Below, one piece after another: positions 1 to 17,089 of a stretch of 64,000 nt of DNA. Below the pieces are notes generated by a model. That model was not told the origin of the DNA, ran no database searches, and saw nothing but the letters and a program-made list of their open reading frames with translations. The DNA is from Neocallimastix lanati (nom. inval.) (lineage: Eukaryota > Neocallimastigomycota > Neocallimastigomycetes > Neocallimastigales > Neocallimastigaceae). Numbering within the stretch: the stretch's first letter is position 1; the number at the start of each line of letters is the position of its first letter. The position numbers and the translations under genes are program-made. The DNA lies in contig JACVTC010000046.1 in NCBI GenBank assembly GCA_016946835.1, positions 852,001-916,000 on the forward strand. Direction: 5' to 3'.

Positions 1-2
1 AT

Positions 3-1108
3 TTATATACTTTTTATATTAATTAATGCTTCGGTTGTATCTCCTTTATTTGTTTCAGTCATATCGTACATTATTTCATCTTAATAAATTTAAATTATTA
101 CATCATTAATTAATTATAATAAATAAATAAATCTAATAATTTATATAAATAATTACCCTCAATTTCTGTTTCATCACTTGAATCATTAGCAGTTTTTTCA
201 TCCATTATTACTGAATTCTATAAAACATATTATTGATTATGAAAAAATAATTAATTATAATTCTAAAATAAATTTTATAATATACATTAAGTTTATTAAA
301 ATTTACCGTTTCTAATTCATGGAATATTTAAAACAAAATAAAGTAAATAATTATGATAAATAATAATTTATAATAATATTATTATAATATAAAATAATGA
401 TCTTTAAAATACCTTCTTCTTTTACCTAAAATACATATATAATAATATTAATAAAAATAAAAAGGAAAATCAATTTTAAATATTAACTTACTGGGATTAT
501 TTCATAAATACATTTCGTCCTTCCGAATGATATTTTCCTCTTATCAAGCAATTGATACATTTTAGGAGATGGTCTTATTGGAACATCATTAAAATGTGTA
601 TAATTCGTTGAATGAAGATCTTCAATAAAATGTTCATTACATACAACCTCTATATGTAATATTATTAATATATTTTTTATTTCATTATAATTAATTCATA
701 ATTTAAAATAAAATCTTTTACTATAGTTAATTAAAAAAAAACTTCCTTATTCATTATTAAATAAATATAACAAATTTTATTTTAAAATTAAAAATATTTT
801 ACCAATTTTTGCATGATAACTAGAAATTCCTAAATAATTCAAACAAATATCATTACTATCCATTCTTCCAATTGTGGTAATACCTTCATATATAGGAAAA
901 ATTCTTTCTGGCTGACCATCTTGTTTTAATACTCTTAAGTGTGCCACCTACATTTTTATAATTATTTTATATATAATTAAATAGAAATATATAATTTTGT
1001 ATATTTAGATTGTTTTTGTAATACAAAAAAAAAAGATTATTGCTAAAAAAGTTTATTTTTTTTTTTTATCTCTTTTAAAGACTGATAAATCTTTTATTTT
1101 ATTAGAAA

Positions 1109-1139
<31 letters not shown>

Positions 1140-1291
1140 TTTTTTTTTGTTTATTTAATTTAATTAATTACAATTTTTCTATCCTCATCACTTGAACTTT
1201 CTGAGTCTGAACTTTCTTCTGAACTTTCATTTATATTTTCATTTTCATTTTCTTCAATATTTTCATTAATTTTTGTTTCAATATCAGACAT
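3..1291 (-). CDS. FHA-domain protein, multi-exon (tentative model)
   Basis: Conceptual splicing on the minus strand gives a small acidic-headed protein with a forkhead-associated (FHA) phosphothreonine-binding domain. Exon 1 (1172-1291) encodes a Glu/Ser-rich 40-residue start. Exon 2 (803-947) holds the first half of the domain, with TTIGRMDSNDICL and GISSYHAKI (the family's GR and S..H motifs). Exon 3 (492-649) holds the second half, with EDLHSTNYTHFND (degenerate form of the N-G-T-x-N region) and KISFG. Phases join cleanly at GT/AG sites. Downstream I propose exons 413-425 (13 nt), 307-311 (5 nt), 157-217 and 3-79, ending in TAA, about 192 residues. The two tiny exons are optional, since skipping both also keeps frame. 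FHA proteins usually act in DNA-damage or cell-cycle signalling. The partner here is unknown. The FHA core is well supported; the 3' exons are not. Confidence 0.7.
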
Positions 1292-1527
1292 TATATATAT
1301 ATGTATTTCTTTTAATTATATTTCAAAAGATATGTTTAAGTTAAATAATTTTTTTTAATGACTGTGAAATTAAATTATTAAAACTAATTTCAATATAGAT
1401 TAGAGGTATATTTATATCATTTTCCTTGGTGGCAAATGATATAATAATTTGGGGTGTATAATAAAAAAAATTTAAAAAAAAATATTATTAAATACTATAT
1501 TATTTCAATATAAATGTTGTATAAAAA

Positions 1528-1602
<75 letters not shown>

Positions 1603-1604
1603 AC

Positions 1605-1646
<42 letters not shown>

Positions 1647-1702
1647 TATTACTATTATTATTATTATTATTATTATTATTTTATTATTATTATTATTATT
1701 AT
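1528..1702. repeat. (ATT)n microsatellite
   Basis: Nearly pure ATT/TTA trinucleotide array with a few A/C interruptions. The long leucine-rich reading frame through it is a consequence of the repeat and not a gene. Confidence 0.95.
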
Positions 1703-1750
1703 AATTCTTATATTTATAATAATATATTTAATATATACTTCATATTATAG

Positions 1751-3342
1751 TTGTATCCAATATTTGCTGACATGAAAAAAACATAAAAAAATAATAAAAA
1801 TTAATTAAATTACATTGTGATAAACAGGATTTATATATGCAATAATCTTTATCTAGTATAATTATATTTTTTTATTAATATTTTCAAACCTAGAAATTAA
1901 CCAAGTTAACCTCCTTCTCTAATTATACGAAGGATTATTTGCATATAAAATTATTGTTTATAATTAAACTATAATTAAAGTAAATATAAAATAGTAATAT
2001 ATATAACAAATAATATTAGCTATATTTAATTATAATAAAATATAATTAAATAAACTATTTCATAAACTTTAAGATAAATAAGAATATTAAAGTTATATAT
2101 AATATATATAATATATTAAGAAATATTTAATATATTTGATACTATAGGTATATATGTAAATATTATATATATGAATATTGTTACACATAATTTATATCAA
2201 CTGAAATATTTTAAAAGAATAGTAAAAAGATTAATTATAGAAATTTGAATTTCTGAAGTTAAAATGAAAAAGATTTACATCAAATTTTTATTATAAAGAT
2301 ATTATATTAATATATAGTTATACATTATTAAAATAACATCTTTATAACAAAAATTTAAAATGTACATATTTATAATCAACATTTATATGTTTATGTTTAA
2401 TATTATATATAAAATATTATATACAATAATATTAAAAAATATTATTAATAATTAAATAATTTTTAATTCTATTTTTATATTAAAATAATATTCGACTTTT
2501 CTTCATATAAAAGATTATTAAATATCTTGTATTTAATAGTTTTCACAATAAAATATTTTTTTACTTATTGTTATTTGTTTTATAAAAAAAAAATTCATAA
2601 TAAATAAGCTTCCAATAATATAATTATGATGAATTTATTATTATTAAATATTATAAATAATAGTTATTTAATTATATATAAAATATGATAATTATATTTA
2701 AAATTAATTATTAATATATATAATAATTAAAATTTATACTAATTAATTATGATATAATAATTGTTTTTTTGATTATTGTATCCTTTGGTAGACAATAATT
2801 TTTTTGTTTGTCCGTTTAATTAATAATAAAAATTATTAAGATATTGGTATTTATTGAACATTTAATTAATCATTATAATATTTTATAATAATTTATTTAA
2901 TAGTAATTAATATGATAATTGGAAATTTGAAATAAAATATTGTTCAATGAATTTACTTTATTTAAATTGTTTATTATTACTGTAAATTTAATAAAAGTTT
3001 TTGTAAATCTTCTAGTAAAAAGAAAAAAAAATTTTTTTCTTTAATAGTTTTCTTTTTTATTTTAAAGAAAAAATTATTCTTTTATAATGTTAAATAGTTT
3101 TAAATAAATATAATACTATGTAATTAATCTTATATTGGTTAATTAAAAATTAACGTGTTATAAAATTTACTATTTTTCAAAATTAAAGAAATTAAAAAAA
3201 CTAAATATAAATATTTTTCCATTTAAAGAGGAAATTATCAATTTTAGAAAAAGTTATTTCGAAATAAAAGAAATAATATAAAAAAAAAAAACAATATAAA
3301 TAAATAAATATAAAAATATATTATATTTGAATATTTATAAAT
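1751..3342. other. AT-rich intergenic region
   Basis: No conserved coding segment, RNA gene or transposon signature seen on either strand. It contains A/T homopolymers and short palindromic AT stretches. The last 200 bases should hold the promoter and 5' UTR of the next plus-strand gene, but no specific element can be named. Confidence 0.6.
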
Positions 3343-4962
3343 ATGGAAAAAAAAGAAGGTGTTATTCGTTTATTAAATAGTTCAGGTACAGCTGTTATGG
3401 ATTCGGTATCTGTAGAGTATGAAGACTCTTTCTGTCTTGATACATTTGGTGAATTAATTGAACAACATCAAAGTTCTGAACCAAAGGGAACAAAAAATTT
3501 TATTATTGCAAGAGTACAAACATGGGATCATAAGCAACCAGATAAAGCTTATTATTCATATTATAATGCTTTTCAATTAAATAAAATTCTCTTTCAGACA
3601 CAAATTTATTTAGGTAAAAAATTAATTCATCGTTTAAGAGTACTTAATCCATTAACTAATACAGATATAATTGGTAATGTCAATTATTTTATTGTTAAGG
3701 GAAAAGCATCAGAATTAAAAAAAGAAAATAATGACGAAGTTAAAATTAATGTAGGAGAAGCAGATATAAGCAATGGAAAAACTTCAGATATGGGTCATGA
3801 TAAAGAAGAATGCTTAAAAACAGTAAGTTTAAAAGAAGTTGAAGAAAATAATATTCCAGAATTAACAATAGAAAATGCAAAGGATATGGAAAAAGGTATT
3901 CAACCAAAGACTGATGAAAATAGGTTATCAGTGGTACCAAAGAAGAAAAAAAATTTACCAAAAATCAATACTTCTTTAACTAGTCCAATTGAAGAAATAA
4001 TTCCCCCTTCACCTTCAGTTTTAGCAAATGAAAAAGGTAATGTAGGTTCATGGACTATTGCATCACCAGCAGTATATGAATGCAAAGATGAAGATATTTC
4101 AAAGAGGCTATTTAAGAAAAAAACATTCTCATTGTTAACTCCAACTTCTAAAGCAACATTTAATAAACCTAAAAATACTCCATTAAGTAATATTCCCGAA
4201 AATGAGAACGAATATGGATCTACTGTAATTATGATACAACCACAAGCACAAGAAAAACAAATGGAAGAAGGATCATCAAATCAACCAACATTAGAGCATA
4301 CGGAAATTACATCAATTCCAGTAGGTACTGTTACACAATTCGCAAAACCGGTACCAGAAGATCAAGTTTTAAAAATTGTTCCACCAACAATTAAAGGTAG
4401 ACGTCGTTCTCTGTCATATCTTAATACGTTATCCGCAACACCAACAAATAATTGTAGTTTGAGGGAATGGCTCGTATATATGAAGAAAGAATCTATGAAA
4501 CTTGATAAAGAAAAAGAAGAAGATAGTGAGAAAAAAGATTATGATACAATTAATATAGAAAAAGAAAAACCAAAAGAAGATACTTTGAATTCCAAGCCAA
4601 ATAATGAAGAAGAAACAAAAAATAATGATACTGATGTATCTGATATGGATATTGAAATTTATGATGCAGTATTGTTTGCTACTGATGATGACTTTTTAGA
4701 AAAATCAAAAATAAGAGCTATTTTCAGGAAAAATGCAGTTACACCAGAAGATGCGAAATTATTTGAAATGCCAGAATATAAAGGGGCATCAAGTGGCGAA
4801 GCTCAATTAATTTTATATGATGATGCTACATTATGCGATATATGCTTTCCTGAACCACCATCAAATATTAAGGGATTTAAAGCAATTTTTTATCAATATA
4901 GATATATATTGATAATTATAATAATTATCAGTATATTTATACCAATCTTCTTAATTCAATAA
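3343..4962 (+). CDS. Tail-anchored membrane protein of unknown function
   Basis: Intronless 539-residue protein; I do not recognise the family. An ordered N-terminal segment (about residues 50-120) contains FIIARVQTWDHKQPDKAYYS and YNAFQLNKILF, followed by a low-complexity, Lys/Glu/Pro/Ser-rich middle (about 125-440). A second ordered block (about 445-515) includes ATDDDFLEKSKIRAIFRKN and ATLCDICFPEPPSNIKGF. The protein ends in one hydrophobic helix (about residues 517-537, Ile-rich) two residues before the stop. With no N-terminal signal peptide this is the layout of a C-tail-anchored protein of the ER or another internal membrane, facing the cytosol. The start codon follows a long in-frame-poor AT leader and begins MEKKEG. 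Codon composition is clearly less AT-biased than the flanks, supporting a real gene. Function is unassigned. Confidence 0.85.
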   Translation: MEKKEGVIRLLNSSGTAVMDSVSVEYEDSFCLDTFGELIEQHQSSEPKGTKNFIIARVQTWDHKQPDKAYYSYYNAFQLNKILFQTQIYLGKKLIHRLRVLNPLTNTDIIGNVNYFIVKGKASELKKENNDEVKINVGEADISNGKTSDMGHDKEECLKTVSLKEVEENNIPELTIENAKDMEKGIQPKTDENRLSVVPKKKKNLPKINTSLTSPIEEIIPPSPSVLANEKGNVGSWTIASPAVYECKDEDISKRLFKKKTFSLLTPTSKATFNKPKNTPLSNIPENENEYGSTVIMIQPQAQEKQMEEGSSNQPTLEHTEITSIPVGTVTQFAKPVPEDQVLKIVPPTIKGRRRSLSYLNTLSATPTNNCSLREWLVYMKKESMKLDKEKEEDSEKKDYDTINIEKEKPKEDTLNSKPNNEEETKNNDTDVSDMDIEIYDAVLFATDDDFLEKSKIRAIFRKNAVTPEDAKLFEMPEYKGASSGEAQLILYDDATLCDICFPEPPSNIKGFKAIFYQYRYILIIIIIISIFIPIFLIQ

Positions 4963-5284
4963 TTCTAAAAGTATTAATTTTTTATTATAATCTTAAAAAA
5001 TTATTAAAACTATAGAAAGTATTTAATTTTAATTGATATAGAATTGTTTTTATTACTTAATATAAATTTTTATATTTCAATTAAAATAAAAAAAAAATAA
5101 AACATTTATTAAAATAGAAATTTCAATATTTATTATAATATATTATTTATTTTTGAAAGTAAATAAAAATTATTATATAATATTTTGATATAATAATAAT
5201 TATATTAATAATAATATCATTATAATAAATAAAATTAAAAATTTAAATTTTAAATTTAAATTAAAAATAAAGTAAAATAAAACA
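4963..5284. other. AT-rich spacer
   Basis: Downstream flank of the tail-anchored protein gene. Only A/T-rich low-complexity sequence is seen, with no terminator or gene that can be supported. Confidence 0.5.
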
Positions 5285-5490
5285 AAATAAATAGTAGAAT
5301 ATTAAATATAAAGTACAGATTGAATAAAACAAAATTAAATAATATAAAACAAAATAAATAGTAGAATATTAAATATAAAGTACAGATTGAATAAAATAAA
5401 ATAAAATAAAATAAAATAAAATAAAATAAAACAAAATAAATAGTAGAATATTAAATATAAAGTACAGATTGAATAAAATAAAATTAAATA
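5285..5490 (-). repeat. Minisatellite array, three units, opposite orientation to the array near 10.3 kb
   Basis: Three spaced copies (near 5291, 5360 and 5440) of a unit containing AGAATATTAAATATAAAG and TACAGATTGAATAAAA, separated by (AAAAT)n. The reverse complement of the same unit recurs five times at 10036-10563. The surrounding pentamer tract is also the reverse complement of that region. Confidence 0.85.
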
Positions 5491-5929
5491 AAATAAATAA
5501 ATAAATAAATAAATAAAAACATAAATAAAAAAAAAAAAAAAGATTTAAAAAAATTTTTTTTTTCATTGGCTGTTACATTAATTAAAATTCTATAAAAAAT
5601 AAAACAAAAAATTATGAAACAATTGTAATTATGTATTATTTAATTATATATATAATTATCTTAATTTATATAAGAAATATTCTTTTTATCTTTTTATCTT
5701 TTGTTTCTTTTATTTACGTATAAAGATAGAAAATTATTATTTTCTAAAAAAGAAATTGCTAATATATATTACATTACATTTAAAATTTTTAATTTTGTAA
5801 AATTATTTTTTAAAAAAATTAATTTCAAATTTATTATTGATCGAAATATTCAACATAATATATATATATATGTACTAATTAGAATTCAATACCAAAACAA
5901 GAAATATAGGTTTCTTTTATTCAGAAATG
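5491..5929. other. AT-rich spacer
   Basis: Low-complexity sequence between the minisatellite and the Aquarius relic. A 78-codon open frame at 5701-5937 shows no recognisable domain and is dominated by Lys, Ile, Phe and Tyr, as expected by chance in such DNA. Confidence 0.45.
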
Positions 5930-8277
5930 ATATCTGATGATGAAATGAAAATAGACGATTCAAATTAAATAAATAATAATAAAAATGAAACTAAAATAAA
6001 ATATAAACCATTTTCAAAACAAAATATTCAAAAAAGAAAAACTCATAAAGTTATTTATATAGCTGAACTTACGTTAATATATCTAATTAGACAAATAATA
6101 TCTATTTTTTTTTTTTTTATTAATTCTGCTTTTTTTTTTTAAAAAAAAAATAAATATTCATGTAATTAATAAATAAATAAATAAATAAAGTTAAAAGTTA
6201 GCAATGATTGCAACTTTTGAAAAAAATAAAATAAAAAAAATACATTAAGACAAGTTGAAATAGATGTGTTAATAATATTAGAGAATATTAATCATAACAA
6301 TAAAAAATATGAAGTGAAATTTGATCCTAATGTTATAAAAGTCGCATGGAATGAATTAAAAATTCGAATTACTCTTTTAAAAAAAATACGATTATTGAAT
6401 TTAATCAGTATTTGGAAAAAAGGAATTGGTTTTTAATTTTCTAGATATATATATGCATTTAGTCCAAAAATTGATACTTATTATTTTAATATTTAGTTTC
6501 TTAAATAAAAAACTATTATTTTTAAAAAATGAATCTAATTCTCCACCATACGTTATTATTTATCCGAAATCAATATTTAAATCTGATGTTGATTTTAAAA
6601 TTTTAAAATATAAAAGAAAATGGCCATACATGTGAAACACCAAGTTATTTCTTTCAATATTATATTATTAATATTTGGAAAACTTATCATTATCTTTTAG
6701 ATCCGCAAAACAAAGCATCCACATTGAGATATTGTTGATGATTTTCCATTTAAAAAATTCTGTGAAGATGCACCACAACCATTATTACCAGAAGAAGCTT
6801 CTTTTGAAGAAGCATTTGAAATAGTTGAAGGATGTTTCTATCATATTAAAAAAATTTTTGAACAATTAGATGAAATTAGATCATTTGAACTTATTAGAAC
6901 AAATTCTGACTGTGAAAATTATTTATTGGTTAATTAAGTCATATTTGATTCTAGGACATGTACACATGCTACTTTAAATAGTAGAGGATTAGAAATGTTA
7001 CAATTTAAATAAGACAATGTTATTATGGAGGAATTTGCACAATTCTTAGTGGTATAAATATTCATTCCGCTATTACTACAATCTTTTAATGAAGGTGAAA
7101 GTCTTTTAAAAATCGTTGTATTAATTGACCTTCCAAAAAAATATGGTAATATAGAACAAAGTTTGTTCATAAGTCTATACGCTTAGGAGTTTCATGCATT
7201 GAATTAGATAAACAAACTCGTGTTAAATCAAATATAACTAAATTATATAGATAGAAATATCACCAACTTAGTGATTTAGTAAGTATGTTAGGTTAACCTG
7301 AAATTGCATATGCTAATCCTGCTTTTTCCTATTATTATCAATTTGTTGATACTAAAGATGGTAAAGAAAGTGAATCAATACATCACTTCTATCATAATAT
7401 TAATGAAGCTGAAATGGTAGTAGCCACTTTTCAATATATAAGAATTTTGGGTTATCAAGCTGATAAAATTACTATTCTTACAACATATAATGGTAAAAAG
7501 CAATTAATAAGAGATGTCTTAAGAAGAAGATGCTCTTAGAATCCAATATTCGGTAAGCTATAAAAGGTAACTAATGTAGATATATAGGTCAACAAAATGA
7601 CATTATATTACTTTCATTAGTTAGAACTAATAATATTAGTCATTTGCTTGATCCAGGAAGTTTAATTGTAGCTATATCACATGTTCGTTAAGGTTTATGT
7701 TTTCGGTTTCATTAAACTTTTCTCAAATAGTTATGAATTGAAATAAACCATTGAATATCCTTAAAATGTCCAACCTCCCATATTGTCCATGCAAATGAAA
7801 CACATTTAATGTTAGAAGGTGCGATTAATCAGTAAAAATTATCTTCCCTTAAAAAAAGGCTGCAAGGCAGATTGCTTTGATGACTAAGAATAGAAATCAA
7901 GTTATAAAGAATAAGACTTTTGTTATTGAAGATATGGAGTATACAGGTCAATATGTTTATCAGATAATTAAAATAATAAAAGTATAATTAAATTTTTTAT
8001 AAAACAATAAAATAAAATTAACAAATGAAAAAGTCATTATAATAATTAAACTAATAATATTAATATAAAATTTATTTTTTTCTTTTTTAATTCAAGATAT
8101 CATAGAATATTTTAAAAGTGAAAAATTAAATAAAGAAGACAAGAAGAAAGAAGCAGAAGAAAAGGAAACTGAAGAAGCTAATGATGAATATGAAAATAAA
8201 GAAATTTTGAATCAAGAAGATAAGAAAGAAATGAAATATGGAAAAGAAAATATGGAAAAACAACATGAAAAGAAATA
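5930..8277 (+). pseudogene. Decayed Aquarius (intron-binding spliceosomal helicase) gene copy
   Basis: Translated pieces in shifting frames match the C-terminal helicase half of Aquarius/IBP160 (Cwf11 in fission yeast), a superfamily 1 RNA helicase of the spliceosome. Blocks in family order: GHTCETPSYFF (near 6622), FEIVEGCFYHIKKIFEQL (near 6820), TCTHA (near 6957), NIEQSLF (near 7150), ELDKQTR (near 7202), ITILTTYNGKKQLIRDV (7468-7518) and GQQNDIILLSLVRT (7587-7630). An acidic Lys/Glu tail ends in TAA at about 8275. The frame is broken by TAG at 7252, TAA at 7294, TAG at 7537 and several frameshifts, e.g. just before GQQND. At least one apparent intron with GT and AG ends (about 7985-8095) persists, so this looks like a duplicated and not a reverse-transcribed copy. 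The part before 6240 is weakly supported. A LINE 3' end interrupts it. Confidence 0.85.
6082..6240 (+). mobile_element. LINE 3' end (5'-truncated insertion) inside the Aquarius relic
   Basis: This segment matches the 3' terminus of the LINE copy ending at 54966. Shared stretches include TTAG/GGACAAATAATAT, the spaced ATTAATTCT, and AATAAATAAATAAAGTTAAA followed by AGTT-G-AAT-ATTGC-AC and an A-rich tail. Only the terminal ~160 bases are present, typical of a severely 5'-truncated retrotransposition product. It carries no coding sequence. Confidence 0.75.
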
Positions 8278-9480
8278 AAATTTTATATATTATAAAATTT
8301 TATTAAAATTATTATAGTCAATTTACCATTAATTTTTTTGAAATATCATTAAACATTCAATATCAAAAATAAAAACAAAAACAAAAATAAAAATAAAAAT
8401 AAAAACTATATACATATATTTATCAATTTGTATTATATATATTATATCTCTTAAATATTACTATATAAAAGTATTCATAAAAAAGAATTTTTATCTTAAT
8501 ATTTATTTAATTTTTACTTCGTTTCTAATGTTGTTTTATTGTTTTATATATTTTTCAATATTTTAAAAAATTTTAAAACTTTTTAAATTTTATAATTATA
8601 ATATAAATAAAATTATATTAAAAATTTTATATTCAATCAAATTTATAATTATTGTTGATTATCCAATCAAAATAATATATTTTTTTGAAGATTGTGTATA
8701 TAGATTTTTTTTTTTTTTTTTTTAAATTGTAGCTATATAATAGAAATAAAATAATTTAGTAAAAATTTGAAAAGAATTTGAAAATTATTAATAGAAATAA
8801 TTATATATAAAGAATAAAATAGTCTATTAATAAAATAAAAATAAATTAAATTTTTTTTTTTCGCATTCACTTAAGTTTCTATTTTTTTTAAATGTGAATA
8901 GTAAACTCATTCAAATGCGATAAAATAAAAAGATTTACTATATATTTTTGTTGATTAAAAATCGTTGATATTGCAATTTATTTTATTATTGGAGTATATT
9001 TACTTAATTATACTTTGATATTAAAAGCAATATCTAACATTTATTTTTAAAAAATATACATGTTTAGAATACATATAATTTAAAAATTTAAGAATTAAAT
9101 ATATTTATTAAAAACTACTAATAATCATTTATATATAATTATTGTAATATATAATTTAATTTCTAATATTTATTAATTATTATATATTCTTATTATTATT
9201 CTTTTTTTATTAATATTTTAATATATTATGGTACTTTTATATTTATTTTATTTTTTAATATATCAATTTTATTTTTCCTTTGTTAATAATTTAACACATT
9301 ACTTTATTTTACTCTCTTATAAATAATTAATTTAATGTTACTTATGTAAAATCTATTCGTATTATTAAATTCAATTGAAGTGGATAAATTCAATTGTGTG
9401 TTATCAATGTTTAATATGCTAAATCCTATATTAGCAGAATAACAGGTAATCTGAAACAAACAGTGGACTTCCCTTTTTTA
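8278..9480. other. AT-rich intergenic region
   Basis: Homopolymers, (AAAAT)n near 8360-8405 and short inverted AT motifs. A slightly more complex patch at about 9340-9475 (with GAAGTGGATAAATTC and CAGTGGACTTCCC) matches nothing I recognise and may be the edge of an old insertion. Confidence 0.5.
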
Positions 9481-10790
9481 TTTTATTTTATTTTATTAAA
9501 TCTATTCTTTCTTATTTAATGTTCTATTTATTTTATTTTATTTTATTTTATTAAATCTATTCTTTCTTATTTAATGTTCTATTTATTTTATTTTATTTTA
9601 TTTTATTTTATTTTATTTTATTTTATTTTATTTTATTTTATTTTATTTTATTTTATTTTATTTTATTTTATTTTATTTTATTTTATTTTATTTTATTTTA
9701 TTTTATTTTATTTTATTTTATTTTATTTTATTTTATTTTATTTTATTTTATTTTATTTTATTTTATTTTATTTTATTTTATTTTATTTTATTTTATTTTA
9801 TTTTATTTTATTTTATTTTATTTTATTTTATTTTATTTTATTTTATTTTATTTTATTTTATTTTATTTTATTTTATTTTATTTTATTTTATTTTATTTTA
9901 TTTTATTTTATTTTATTTTATTTTATTTTATTTTATTTTATTTTATTTTATTTTATTTTATTTTATTTTATTTTATTTTATTTTATTTTATTTTATTTTA
10001 TTTTATTTTATTTTATTTTATTTTATTTTATTTTATTCAATTTGTACTTTATATTCATATTCTACTATTATTTATTTTATTTTATTTTATTTTATTTTAT
10101 TTTATTTTATTTTATTTTATTTTATTTTATTTTATTTTATTTTATTTTATTTTATTTTATTTTATTTTATTTTATTTTATTTTATTTTATTTTATTTTAT
10201 TTTATTTTATTTTATTTTATTTTATTTTATTTTATTTTATTTTATTTTATTTTATTTTATTTTATTTTATTTTATTTTATTTTATTTTATTTTATTTTAT
10301 TCAATCTGTACTTTATATTTAATATTCTACTATTTATTTTATTTTATTTTATTTTATTTTATTTTATTTTATTTTATTCAATCTGTACTTTATATTTAAT
10401 ATTCTACTATTTATTTTATTTTATTTTATTTTATTTTATTTTATTTTATTCAATCTGTACTTTATATTTAATATTCTACTATTTATTTTATTTTATTTTA
10501 TTTTATTTTATTTTATTTTATTTTATTCAATCTGTACTTTATATTTAATATTCTACTATTTATTATTATTTTATTTTATTTTATTTTATTTTATTTTATT
10601 TTATTTTATTTTATTTTATTTTATTTTATTTTATTTTATTTTATTTTATTTTATTTTATTTTATTTTATTTTATTTTATTTTATTTTATTTTATTTTATT
10701 TTATTTTATTTTATTTTATTTTATTTTATTTTATTTTATTTTATTTTATTTTATTTTATTTTATTTTATTTTATATTTCTATTATTTATT
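9480..10790. repeat. (TTTTA)n pentanucleotide satellite block, about 1.3 kb
   Basis: Nearly perfect TTTTA repeats from about 9575 to 10032 and again to 10774, interrupted by the minisatellite units listed separately. The left edge holds two direct copies of a unit containing TTAAATCTATTCTTTC. The FYFIL-repeating open frame across it is an artefact of the 5-bp period and lack of in-frame stops. Confidence 0.97.
10036..10563 (+). repeat. Minisatellite array, five units within the pentanucleotide block
   Basis: Units starting near 10036, 10300, 10378, 10449 and 10526 share TTCAATCTGTACTTTATATT and AATATTCTACTATTTA, spaced by variable (TTTTA)n. The first unit is slightly diverged. The same unit occurs three times at 5285-5490 in the other orientation. 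Confidence 0.9.
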
Positions 10791-10867
10791 TTATTTCAAT
10801 TTCTATAATTTTTTATATTTATTGATTCTTATTTTTTTTATTAATAATTACTATAACTTTAAAAAAA

Positions 10868-10903
<36 letters not shown>

Positions 10904-10911
10904 AAAACTTC
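10791..10911. other. Spacer downstream of NTE1
   Basis: AT-rich, with a short (AAT)n and a poly(A) run immediately before the NTE1 stop codon on the minus strand. No defined terminator. Confidence 0.4.
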
Positions 10912-16279
<5,368 letters not shown>

Positions 16280-17059
16280 TTTGATTTAATTTTTTATTAT
16301 CTAAAAATTTTTTATTCTTTAAATTTATTTAATATTATTATTATTTATTGTATAGTAATAGTTTTTATAATTAAAAATAATTTAATTGGCATTTAATAAT
16401 TTAAATAGAAATTTAAATGAATTTCTGATTTCAAATTAAATGAAATTATTTTTTTATTTATATTTTATTCTTTTTTATTTATTTTAATTTTTTTTTTTTT
16501 TTTTTTTACTATTAATGTTATTATGATAATTATTTAACATTATTTAACATTTCATGCAATTTTTATTTTAATTTAATAATATAATATATTAATTAATTAC
16601 AATTATATTAATTTTACTTTTATTTTTATTTTTTATTTTTTATTTTTTTTTTTTTTAATTATTTTTAATCTTATTTTATATAAAATTTATTAAAAAATTA
16701 AAATTTACACAAAAAAAGTTTTTTTTTTCATAAATTAATTATCATAAAATATTAAAAAACTATTATTATTAATTCATTAATAATAAATAAAATAATCATT
16801 AATAAATGGATTTTATTTTATTTTATTTTATTTTTCTTGAAAAGAAGAATGAAATACCACAAAATATCTAAAAATATAATCTATATATTTCTATAATAAT
16901 ATAAATATTATTTAAATAATTTAGAGTATTATCTAATTAATATATATATTTTCAAAAATAGTAATAAAAAAAATATATGTAAATCACGTGTATATAATCT
17001 TCAAAATTTACTTCATTATCTTAAATATTTTCCATATATATAAAATATTAAATATTTTT
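16280..17059. other. Upstream region of NTE1
   Basis: AT-rich spacer that should contain the NTE1 promoter (gene reads leftwards). A TCACGTGT motif at about 16984-16991 contains an E-box core, about 700 bases from the start codon. Its role is unproven. Otherwise only poly(T)/poly(A) runs. Confidence 0.4.
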
Positions 17060-17089
17060 AGGTATATGAAATAAGTAGTCTTTCCAATT

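Noticed and set aside
1514-1750. Poly-leucine open frame
   Set aside because: (ATT)n microsatellite artefact.
7252-7539. Alternative genetic code (TAA/TAG read as amino acids) to rescue the Aquarius copy
   Set aside because: Frameshifts are also present, and intact genes in the window end normally at TAA, so decay is the simpler reading.
9574-10548. 324-codon open frame of FYFIL repeats
   Set aside because: Produced entirely by the TTTTA repeat, which contains no in-frame stop; no gene features.
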